NCBI RefSeq assembly: GCF_022965805.1
Contig: NC_133101.1
Coordinates: 6,076,001-6,140,000, forward strand
Direction of reading: 5' to 3'
Source: Primulina eburnea
Lineage: Eukaryota; Streptophyta; Magnoliopsida; Lamiales; Gesneriaceae
DNA length: 64,000 nt
This document shows, piece by piece, positions 24,180-34,650 of this stretch (position 1 is its first letter; each line of letters starts with the position of its first letter). The translations under genes were made by a program, and so were the position numbers. The notes under the pieces were generated by a model. The model saw only the letters and a list, made by a program, of their open reading frames with translations, searched no databases and was not told where the DNA came from.

Positions 24180-25808
24180 ATGGAAAAGAATTGCCAAAAG
24201 AGACGGCAACCACTTGTGTCTGATAGTGTCATTGCTAGATTAATGGGCATTGATGAACTGCCCCATCAGCAGCCCCTCCATAAATATCAAAGAGTACTAT
24301 CTCATGGGTATGTCTGTAAGTCTGCTTCTGTAGGCATACGACAGGGAAGTTCACTCCGTATTGGACGTTCAAGAGAGACAAATAATGAGATGTTGCAGGG
24401 AGTGAAGCGTGCCTGCAGAGTAAAAATATTCGAGGACAAAAATCATTTTGTTCCCGACAAACACACACCTAAGAATACTAGGACGGTAAAAATGGTCATC
24501 TCAAATGAAAAGCCTGCAGTTGTTCCGTTGTCAAATTCAACATCTAGAGCCAGCCACGAGGACAGAAAAGCAATTGTTACAAACGGCAAGCATGGTGCCC
24601 CAGGGAATGTCCTAAGATATCTTCAGAAACTTGACAACAGTTCTTCTACTGATCAAAGCCTTGCTACTGTTTACACAAATGATTTCTTTACAATCCAGTC
24701 TGATGTGATAGATAAATCCTACGTTTCTCCTTGTGTTAGAAGGTGTACACCAAAGTTAGAGAAGACTACAAATTATTGTGGAGTTGCAAAGTTGGATTTA
24801 CTTTCTAGATCAGAAATCAGAGAGTCATTAAGGCCTGAAAGTGGAAATCATTGTGACTTGGCATATAAAGGACTGTTTGATAATGATATGGAGCCACTCA
24901 GGCGTAGCTTTTTTGATCGTAATCGAACTACGAACAGAACATCTAGACAACGAAGATGCAGAAGCAATTTACAAGATTTATCAAGGCCAGCAAGTGAAGA
25001 TCAGAATTACTTAGAAAACAAGTCTCAGGCGTTCTTCCCTTCTTGTCCAGGTGTCTATTATCATAGGAAGTTCAATAACAGTTCACGTCTTTTATTATAT
25101 AAGTCCTCTTTGGGGCAAGAAACATTTAAGAAAAATTATGAAAGACAGAAGATAAAAAAAGAAATTGAAAAGATTGAAGTTTCTGGGAGGGGCCAAACTC
25201 ATGTTAAAATGGAAGCTTTATGCACTCAATCCTGTAAGCAGAGTAGAAATTTTGATTCTACTTCTCTTCTAGATATCGGCCACATAAAAGTTTGGGAGAA
25301 GGACCGCAGTGGAAATCTTCACCATTCTGAATCTGAAACAACTAAAGAGAGTCTTTCTGCTGGGAACGGTGGCAAAATGGACAAGGAACAAGATATCTTG
25401 AAAAACAGAAGTGGGAGTGGCTGTGACCTACTTTCTTCTCCCGTTATGAGTTCCTCCATGTTACGGATTGCAACTAGTGTTGAGATATCGAGTTGTTACT
25501 CTTCTAGTAAATGCTCAGAAAATAATACCCCTGGTGCATATGCCAAAACAAATCAGGATAAGATGGAAGGTAGCTCTGAGAATGATTGGTGCAGAGAAAT
25601 AAAACTTGCTCCTGGTGTTTCAAGGCCGTCAAATTTATCTTTGCAACATACAACTAATGATGCGTTGGCTGATGTAGAAGCATTCAATGGAGGGGTCTTT
25701 TCTAATATCATTGGGGACCAGCAGCCAGAATCAAATTCTGGTTTCTTTTCAGTGAAGGATGCATCTTCCTCTTATTCTCAAGAAGCTTCCACTGGAGAGG
25801 TTCGTTAG
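24180..25808 (+). pseudogene. TRM-like (TON1 recruiting motif / LONGIFOLIA-type) gene, copy A, lacking its 3' exons
   Basis: One large exon of 540 codons from the ATG at 24180. It begins MEKNCQKRRQPL followed by VIARLMGIDELP, the N-terminal RLMG(I/L)(D/E) motif of plant TRM proteins. The exon should end at 25799 (GGAGAG before GTTCG), as in copy B. If not spliced it reads three more codons to TAG at 25808. The homology with copy B stops at 25839, 40 bp into the intron, and the two downstream exons with the DUF4378 C-terminus are absent; a palindromic repeat block follows. The exon itself has no stop or frameshift. Relative to copy B it has ten amino-acid changes and two single-codon indels. 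It is either a recent pseudogene or a gene for a truncated protein. Confidence 0.75.
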
Positions 25809-25840
25809 ATCTTTATAAGGTTTCAAGTATCTATAACCAC

Positions 25841-26576
25841 TTATTTAATTAAGCGACGGTTTAGTTAAAAACGGTCGTTAAAATAGCGACGATTTCATGT
25901 ATATTTTTTATAAAACGGTCGCATAATTAAATAAGCTAAGGTTTTTAATAAAATCGTAACGAATTATAATAGCGACGGTTATGAAAAACCCGTCGCCGAT
26001 CTAAATCGGCGACGGGTTGTATGAATCTGTCGCTATAATAGCGACGGTATTCTTACACCGTCGCCGATTAGATCGGCGACGGTTTTTTTCACAACCGTTG
26101 CTATATAGCGACGGTTTTTGATAAACCGTCGCTATGTTTCTTTTTATACCGCCCTTCCCGATCATTTTCTTAAACAATTTCGTCTATATGGTTAGATGTT
26201 AAACTCTTATCAATTTTTTCGAAGTTTCGATTTTTTTATTTTGTACTAACATTTTTTCGTATTTATCTCGTAGATTTGCTGGTCGATGCGATCTTCCAAC
26301 GCTACGTGGGAGCTGCAAATTTTCGCACAAATCAGGTTTTAAATTTTTTTTATACAGAAAATTTATTACATAATTTTACGTTTTCTGTGGTACTTTTTTT
26401 ATGATTTTTACGGATAAACACTGTCTATATATTGATTTTTGCGATAAACACCGTCGCTTTTTAAGCGCCGGTTTTTTTAAAAATCCGCCGAACCGTCGCT
26501 TAATATAACGACGGTCTTTTTATTTAATCCGTCGCTTCATATAGCGACGGTTATTAATATCCTTCGCTTATATTGT
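25841..26576. mobile_element. Block of GCGACGG palindromes, likely a CACTA- or MULE-type non-autonomous element
   Basis: The motif GCGACGG and its complement CCGTCGC recur about fifteen times. Perfect hairpins lie at 25987-26018 (14-bp arms, loop CTAA), 26057-26083 (12-bp arms, loop TAG) and 26106-26134 (12-bp arms, loop TTGAT). The ends are roughly inverted: AATTAAGCGACGG at the left and CCTTCGCTTATATT at the right. Such repeats are known as subterminal repeats of plant DNA transposons. No transposase is encoded. The block starts exactly where copy A loses homology with copy B. Confidence 0.6.
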
Positions 26577-26754
26577 TAAGTACGAGAGAGGTTAATGGAC
26601 GACTCATTTCCGCTCCACACCAAGCAAAACGTTTGACCACTTATAATTTGGGCAAATTGAATCAGTATGCCATGACAATTAATAAAACAAAAAACTCTTC
26701 TATAAAATCAACAGGATTTTTTCAAAATAAGGATTGGTAAACATACTGTTGTTA

Positions 26755-28868
26755 TTATATATTTCTTTTAAAGTCATATGCCTAATTTTTAAAAACAAAT
26801 GATTTAAAAAAGCCATTATTTTTTTATGGGGAAAAACAATTAATTTTACATAAGGAGTTTGACATCTTTTTATTTGAGAAAACTACAATTTAAAACATGT
26901 AAGCTATTTATTATTATTATTATTTTGATCTTTTATGTTATAACATTTAAGTTTGAGTCCCTTTTTCTATTAATTTTTTTTAAATTAAATGATGTTTGAT
27001 TCCGTTATCTTTGATTTTCCTATTAATTTAGTTTTTATTTTTAAATGATATTCTCATTATATTTTTTAGGACAACGTAGATATGACAATATCTTACGAGT
27101 AATCATAAAAAGAAATAACATAAATTGCTAAAAAAATTAATTTATGGGACTAAAATTAAAATTTCACAAAATAGAATATAAAGATCTTGAAAAAATTAAA
27201 CGACTGCGTTTATTGTTTTTTTCCCTGTAAAATGGTATTTGCACCTATTAATTTCCCTTGATCGATTCTTTACGTATTTCTCCGCCGTCAAGCCGGCCGA
27301 TTTTTTCGTGAGCGAGAGCGTACGAGGTAAGGGACAAAAACTGCTACTAGAATTCTCTCTTCTGATTTTTACAGGATGCGATGTGCGATTGATACCTTGA
27401 AGTGTTAAACATATTCATATCTGTTACGGACCCTTAATTTGAAATTGGGGCTTCGTTATTTTTCGAATCGGGGAAAATATATGTGCTATTGTTATTGTTG
27501 TGAACATATTACTGCAAGTGTTCAGTTTCCTTTTATCGATTCATGACGATTGTTGGGTTAATTGAGATTTTGTGGAATGTGATTTAAATAGGGCAGATTT
27601 AATTTAAGATGGAAGGTAAACCGAGCTCGAATTCGTACTAACGTAGATTTTTCAGTTTGAGACTGTTCTTGGGATGATGTTGTGCTCTCCAATCATGTCT
27701 TTGATTATATTATTTAGGGCTGTCAAAATATGCTTTTATTTTGGTTTATGGTAAATTCTTGGATTTAGGGCTGTTTCTGTTGAGGTGAAAGAATGTGAAC
27801 TGAATAGATTTTGGGACCTTCTTAAATATTAAATTTTTGGGATGCGACCACACCGTTATGGTTGTGATTATGTGTTTTATGAGTTGATTAATTAGATTCG
27901 TGAAAATGGACTATTTCAGCTTAGAAACCCTTGGGTTTTAAACTAAATATGAGTGGAATTTGAAGGGAGATACAGGTTCAGATAGAAGATTGAACTATGT
28001 CTGGAGAAGAAGAAGAAAATGCTGCTGAGCTGAAGATACCCGACGAATTTTTGAAAGCCAAATGCCTAATGAATTGTGAAGTTTCCCTGATTCTTGAACA
28101 TAAGTATGAGCAACTTCAGCAGATGTCCGAGGACCCAATGAATCAAATGTCACAGGTTTTTGAGAAATCACTGCAATATGTGAAGCGCTTCAGCCGTTAT
28201 AAAAATCCTGATGCTGTCAGACAAGTTCGAGAAATTCTTAGTAGATATCAGCTAGCTGAATTTGAGCTATGTGTGCTTGGGAACCTCTGCCCAGAAACGG
28301 TAGAGGAGGCTATAGCTATGGTTCCAACAATCAAGACGAGAGGACGTGCACATGATGATGAAGCGATTGAGAAGATGTTGAATGACCTCTCCCTTATCAA
28401 GAAATTTGAGTAGTTGCATATTTTCAGCGCCCGGCGCAGAAAAGTTTGTTACTTGCAATGTTGCTACACTGATATCTCAACATTAGCTTTATCATGTATC
28501 GGTAGATACTATCTTGATTCTGCATCATTTATGCTGAACTTGGTGATGGTTTCTTGGTTCTTGAAAATAGCTTGAGAATCTGGTTGTCAACCTGATATTT
28601 CAGAGGCTTAATAAATGTGGTGGAATTTGAAGTGTGCTGATGCTATTTGGAATTTGAGGGATTAGCTTAACTGGTTTAATGAAACAAATTGCATCATTTG
28701 TTTTGGATGCCCATATTTATGTCTCTCTTCTAGGATCACTTACTGGTTTTTGGATATAACTTTTTTGGTGCGTTTTTCAATCTCGTTAGACTATCGTATT
28801 TCAAGATCTTGGCCTCTCCCGCTTGCCATAGATGTGGTTTTTTGTGTTTAATAAACATGGGTTTACTT
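26755..28868 (+). repeat. RPB4 duplication block, copy 1 (about 2.1 kb)
   Basis: Matches 60724-62768 over the promoter, a leader exon, a roughly 640-bp leader intron, the whole coding sequence and the 3' UTR, with scattered substitutions and small indels. Homology starts near ATATATTTCTTTTAAA and stops after TTTACTTTAGGGG. Confidence 0.9.
27997..28413 (+). CDS. NRPB4: RNA polymerase II subunit RPB4, copy 1
   Basis: Encodes 138 residues in one exon, the normal length of plant RPB4. It starts MSGEEEENAAELKIPDEF and ends LNDLSLIKKFE. RPB4 pairs with RPB7 to form the stalk of RNA polymerase II, which contacts nascent RNA and takes part in initiation and in mRNA fate. The HRDC-like fold is expected over residues about 20-135. 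An intron in the 5' leader (27327-27975) has GTAAGG and TACAG borders, and the ATG lies 22 bases after its acceptor. The protein is identical to that of the copy at 61893-62309, while the two coding sequences differ at nine third positions. Confidence 0.95.
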   Translation: MSGEEEENAAELKIPDEFLKAKCLMNCEVSLILEHKYEQLQQMSEDPMNQMSQVFEKSLQYVKRFSRYKNPDAVRQVREILSRYQLAEFELCVLGNLCPETVEEAIAMVPTIKTRGRAHDDEAIEKMLNDLSLIKKFE

Positions 28869-29252
28869 TAGGGGTAAAAAATTCGTTTATGAATTCTAAA
28901 GCAGTAAACCTAGAATTGGACTTATTGGCTTGCATGGATGAAACTCTGGTAAGATATTTATCAAGTGTTCAAATTTCAGTCTAAAATTTGAAATAGGTTT
29001 TTGAGTACCTGTTGAAAGAGAATTAGGTAGAAAACCAGGAAACTCTGTTTCTCTGTTCTCATGTGCTTTTGCGCGTGAAGGTAGGGTAGATTTTATCAGC
29101 ACCTCATAAAAATTCGAAAAACCAAAAAATCACTTAGTGTAAAATTAATTACATTTAAAACCTTGCATTTTTAAAAAACAAACACAGTACCCCTATTCAA
29201 AAAAACTTTTCGAAGCATCAGAGTTCAATTAATTGAAGAGTTAACATGTAGC

Positions 29253-29255
<3 letters not shown>
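28869..29255. other. Spacer between the RPB4 copy and duplication copy B, nothing recognised
   Basis: About 390 bp without a gene. It joins the end of the RPB4 block to the TA tract that precedes copy B. Confidence 0.5.

Positions 29256-29320
<65 letters not shown>
29256..29320. repeat. (AT)n microsatellite at the left edge of duplication copy B
   Basis: About 65 bp of AT dinucleotide that ends exactly where homology with copy A (ATATGGGCTACG) begins. Confidence 0.95.
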
Positions 29321-29322
<2 letters not shown>

Positions 29323-32300
29323 GCTACGCTTATTTTCGCGAGGTCCGCCATATGTGTTAATGGTGTTGATGGATCCAAGGGCGGAGAATTATTCATACCG
29401 AAGAGGAAGTATTAGTTCTAGAATAGTGTGGACAAATCCGAAGAATGGAAAGCATTAATGATCTACCACATAAGAGCCATTACAATTCCTTGGAAAGGCT
29501 AAGAAATATTTCTAAGAAGATTTTACTAAATAACAGGAGATAGATGCTGTTATTTTTTTTAGAAGCTTAATAAACTTCAGAGATTTTCTCAGGTGAATGT
29601 TAAGAAGGGGAAATGTACCCTTCACAATTGGAACAAACATAATCCTACAAGGGCACACTACATGCACGTAAACAGATAATACCTTTAATTCTCATAAGCC
29701 ACTGAGATGTGAGATTTTGTGGAGGGCATCCTCTTCCATTTGAAGCAGCTGATTACAAAATGCTTCCACATCTCGTGCTTCTTCTTTCAATGTGAATCGC
29801 AACTCCTTCCATTGGTACTCGAGCGATCCGTCAACCTTCACACAACCCGGAACTTTCGCCATTTACTTCATGAACTCCTCTGTTACAATCAATATACGTG
29901 CACGAGCTGCATGATGTAAATATACTTCACAAACCAATTTATATTTCAGAAGCTCTCAATCTTCCACTAATTACTGAAATAAATGGTTTGAAGCAACCCT
30001 CTGCTCTCATTTATCATTTTCTAATAATGCATCAGTCTATTCACTAAAAGGTCAGTTCACACACAACCCAGTTATGAAGACATGCAAAGACTTCATTCAG
30101 AAGCCATATTAAATGAAAACTGTAACTTGTTAATTAAATCATTCTGAAATGTGAGGCTTATCACTTTTGATTTTCTCCTCAAGTTGATCATTAAAGGCAT
30201 GCCCACCTATGTAAAATTCGGGTGAATTCCATACCTCTTGGTTTAAATACAGAAATACATATCACCATTTGGAAAGTTACGAAAAACTCACATGCCCAAG
30301 ATAACCCAATATTTACACCCCTGGCACGCAAAAAACCATAACAGGGGAAGGTCATCAATTTCCATCAGTAGCCAGAATAAGTTGTTACACAAGAAGGTTT
30401 AGGACCTTAGGTACAGCCCAACTGAGACAAGTAGTTCTTGCATTGGCTTATGTGAGGCATGGATAGGGCTAGGATAACATGAAGGGGTTTATTTTGGAAG
30501 GATCAAAATATAAGCTGCAGGGTTTTGTCGATACTGGATTCAAATAGAATTTGAGCCAAAAAATTTAAAACTTTTGATCATCGACTTGAACTCGAATATA
30601 ACTGATTCGAGTCTTAATTGTTTTCATACTCGATGCAATTCTTTTAGACATTTAATTTTAAAACAGATTTCCGGATGTCCTTGCTCTAGATTGTCCCATG
30701 GTTAAATCTAGATGTGATTATAGCTCATGTAACGTTGGAGTTTACTTAATTTTTTTTTTTTTCAGGAAGAGATTTGTTACAGTTCGATATCGAACTCAAT
30801 ATTTCGTTCTAAACTTGTTATCGCTATACCGCATCCATAGGTCATCTTGCTCAATTTAATGTGTACATATATGGGTCTCTAAAGTTTTAACAAATTTAAT
30901 TCAATATTTAATTAGAATTTTGGTAAATTAGAGTATTAATCTATTTTTTGGAAAAGTCAAGTAAGAAAATGATCGTGTCATTGTCAAGGGTGCAATCTCA
31001 TGAAATACGATGGATTCATATATGATTCAATAGCTTTAATTGTCCACAATCTTATTTCAAATGTATGGCATCCAATGGTCCCAAAAGTTTACTGTCATTT
31101 ATTCAATTCAAAAATAAAAATAAAAATAAAAATTAAATATATTCAATTAAATACTTATTTTTAAAAATGGGTATGAATTTTGAAATCACAATCCAACAAT
31201 TCTTTGTTGCATGGCAATTATGGTTTAAAAAAAAAAGATTTTGATCTGATAACTTTCTTTAAATTTATTTTGTCCTTTGAATTGGTTCGATTTACCTTTA
31301 TTTTAAGGTTAAAAGAAATACAAATTTTAACGTCAAAAAGTGTGGAAATATAATATATAAAAATCTACTTAATGTAATATTTTTTTATTCAAATGCTCGC
31401 GCAAACCTCTAGTCTAAAAAAGCATCGGTAAAATATAAAATCATTTGATCTACAATTTCATTTCAGAAGAGTATAACTAAGTCAAATTTTATGTGTTAGA
31501 GAAGTTGCAAGGATATGATTTCAGAATGAAAAATTCGAAATCACGACGTCAAACCCAAAATTTTTAATTCATTCAACATATTTAATTAAATTTTTAAAAA
31601 TTAAGAGAAAATTTTGTTATAATTGGAGCTCGAATCTTCATCGAAAATGAATTTTATTTTAAAATTCAAAATATTAAAATATTTTCTCCAATCAATTGAA
31701 ATGGGCTCATTTATAAGTAATCGCGTCTCCATTGGCGCAAATTTGGCGTTGACCACATCAGTGGCGGCGCGTACTTCCACCCGTGTTGGAAAACAGAATC
31801 AAGTTTCAGTTTCAGTTTCTTATTTTGGATGGAAACCACACTCGCCGGTATGAATTCAACTATTATAATTGATCACAATCGAAGATTTAATATTGGACGC
31901 GTATCATCTTTCAATTGCTTTTGAATTCGAATTTTTTTTTTTCACACTTTTAATCCGATGTAATTTGGATACAGATAATTAGAGGAGGCATTCATCGACG
32001 ATCATAAGTGGTGAGCGTTCCCTTCGATTATTGTTTTGATTTGCCATTTATTTATTTCATCATTTTCTTTTTATTACTTATTAAGCACTACCAGCTTCTC
32101 TATGTTGATTGATTGAGTTGAAGCTCTTATTTTTGTTCAAATTCAAGAATTTCTTATTTTTTATAGTTTGAGCTCAATGGTTCTCCGATTGGGAGTAGTT
32201 ATTTCATGTAGCGTTCGATTTGTATTGTTGTGATGTCGCCTCATGTAGGATTCTGACAGATTGATTTTGTAAGTGTATGCTTTAAAAAAAATTGAAGTGT

Positions 32301-34650
32301 AAGAAATAGAACTTGTTATTACCGCGAATGAAATCGGTAAATTTGTGTAAATTGATGCTTAACTCGGGTTGCGATTCACTCCTAACTGTTGGTTGATCGC
32401 ATTAGATGTTTTCCAGATTATTTGATGCATTTTGAAATAAACACTGTGCTGTGGTTCGTGTGTGCTACTCAAAATATTGTGCAGTTTGAATGTATGATAT
32501 AACGGCATTCGTAATGTAGGAATAATTTGGCTATCATTTTCTTCTTCAAAAAATGCTGCCAACAGTTTGATTAAAATGCTATAGTTTCAATGGTAACAAC
32601 AAATTGATATTCGATTTCTTTAGTTGTTTTGTGTTTACTGACGTCGTATCGTCCTCAACTTAGAAGTTAAAATCTCTTTTGTGTTTTACTATCAATTTTT
32701 GTTGCCTTCTTGGCCAATATTGATGATTGTTGACAGTTAACATGTGTGGCAATAGGTGATATCCTTTCTTCTCGTCGTTGATGTTAGAAATTCACTGGTG
32801 AAAAAAAGTGAGGGTCAAGGTTGTCGAGACCATGTATATCTGTTGTCGAATTTTATTAGTTGGAACTGATGTTTGATACCGTAATTGTACGTTTATTGGA
32901 TTGGATTGGAAAATCATTTATTTCAAGCGATTCTGATTATTAACTTGCTTCTGCATTGATGAAATTTTAGCAGAATTTATTGATCAAGATGGAAAAGAAT
33001 TGCCAAAAGAGACGGCAACCACTTGTGTCTGATAGTGTAATTGCTAGATTAATGGGCATTGATGAACTGCCCCATCAGCAGCCCCTCCATAAATATCAAA
33101 GAGTACTATCCGATGGGTATATATGTAAGTCTGCTTCCGTAGGCATACGACAGGGAAGTTCACTCCGTATTGGACGTTCAAGAGAAACAAATAATGAGAT
33201 GTTGCAGGGAGTGAAGCGTGCCTGCAGAGTAAAAATATTCGAGGACAAAAATCATTTTGTTCCCAACAAACACACACCTAAGAATACTAGGACGGTAAAA
33301 ATGGTCATCTCAAATGAAAAGCCTGCAGTTCCGTTGTCAAATTCAACATCTGGAGCCAGCCACGAGGACAGAAAAGCAATTGTTACAAACGGCAAGCATG
33401 GTGCCCCAGGGAATGTCCTAAGATATCTTCAGAAACTTGACAACAGTTCTTCTACTGCTCAAAGCCTTGCTACTGTTTACACAAATGATTTCTTTACAAT
33501 CCAGTCTGATGTGATAGATAAATCCTACGTTTCTCCTTGTGTTAGAAGGTGTACACCAAAGTTAGAGAAGACTACAAATTATTGTGGAGTTGCAAAGTTG
33601 GATTTACTTTCTAGATCAGAAATCAGAGAGTCATTAAGGCCTGAAAGTGGAAATCATTGTGACTTGGCATATAAAGGACTGTTTGATAATGATATTGAGC
33701 CACTCAGGCGTAGCTTTTTTGATCGTAATCGAACTACGAACAGAACATCTAGACAACGAAGATGCAGAAGCAATTTACAAGATTTATCAAGGCCAGCAAG
33801 TGAAGATCAGAATTACTTAGAAAACAAGTCTCAGGCGTTCTTCTCTTCTTGTCCAGGTGTCTATTATCATAGGAAGTTCAATAACAGTTCACGTCTTTTA
33901 TTATATAAGTCCTCTTTGGGGCAAGAAACATTTAAGAAAAATTATGAAAGACAGAAGATAAAAAAAGAAATTGAAAAGATTGAAGTTTCTGGGAGGGGCC
34001 AAACTCATGTTAAAATGGAAGCTTTATGCACTCAATCCTGTAAGCAGAGTAGAAATTTTGATTCTACTTCTCTTCTAGATATCGGCCACATAAAAGTTTG
34101 GGAGAAGGACCGCAGTGGAAATCTTCAACATTCTGAATCTGAAACAACTAAAGAGAGTCTTTCTGCTGGGAACGGTGGCAAGATGGACAAGGAACAAGAT
34201 ATCTTGAAAAACAGAAGTGGGAGTGGCTGTGACCTACTTTCTTCTCCCGTTATGAGTTCCTCCATGTTACGGATTGCAACAAGTGTTGAGATATCGAGTT
34301 GTTACTCTTCTAGTAAATGCTCAGAAAATAATACCCCTGGTGCATATGCCAAAACAAATCAGGATAAGATGGAAGGTAGCTCTGAGAATGATTGGTGCAG
34401 AGAAATAAAACTTGCTGCTCCTGGTGTTTCAAGGCCATCAAATTTATCTTTGCAACATAGAACTAATGATGCGTTGGCTGATGTAGAAGCATTCAATGGA
34501 GGGGTCTTTTCTAATATCATGGGGGACCAGCAGCCAGAATCAAATTCTGGTTTCTTTTCAGTGAAGGATGCATCTTCCTCTTATTCTCAAGAAGCTTCCA
34601 CTGGAGAGGTTCGTTAGATCTTTATAAGGTTTCAAGTATCTATAACCACT
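29319..34650. repeat. Segmental duplication, copy B (about 5.3 kb)
   Basis: Corresponds to 15897-25839 with two internal deletions, at 29861/29862 and about 30530. The rest is nearly identical, including intergenic DNA and introns, so the duplication is recent. At the right edge this copy continues into the original TRM intron and later exons, whereas copy A does not. Confidence 0.93.
29692..29906 (-). pseudogene. Remnant of the PNPOx-like/DUF2470-like gene in copy B
   Basis: Holds the last exon's 3' portion (29692-29861, with its stop codon) fused directly to part of the seventh exon (29862-29906). The eighth exon and intervening introns are missing. All exons upstream of 17.56 kb in copy A are missing as well because of the second deletion. 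The fusion cannot give a functional protein. The 3' UTR and intron sequences around it are still nearly identical to copy A. Confidence 0.85.

Larger units (their letters stand above)
15897..25839. repeat. Segmental duplication, copy A (about 9.9 kb)
   Basis: Nearly identical to 29319-34650 from GGGCTACGCTTATTTTCGCG to the sequence CTATAACCACT just after the TRM exon. Copy B lacks two stretches present here: 16444-16888 (445 bp) and about 17559-21726 (4168 bp). The length difference between the copies equals the sum of these two gaps to within a few bases. Confidence 0.93.

Noticed and set aside
25987..26134. Series of short palindromes considered as a CRISPR-like array
   Set aside because: Spacing is irregular, there are no unique spacers of constant length, and the setting is a plant nuclear genome. 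Transposon subterminal repeats explain it better.
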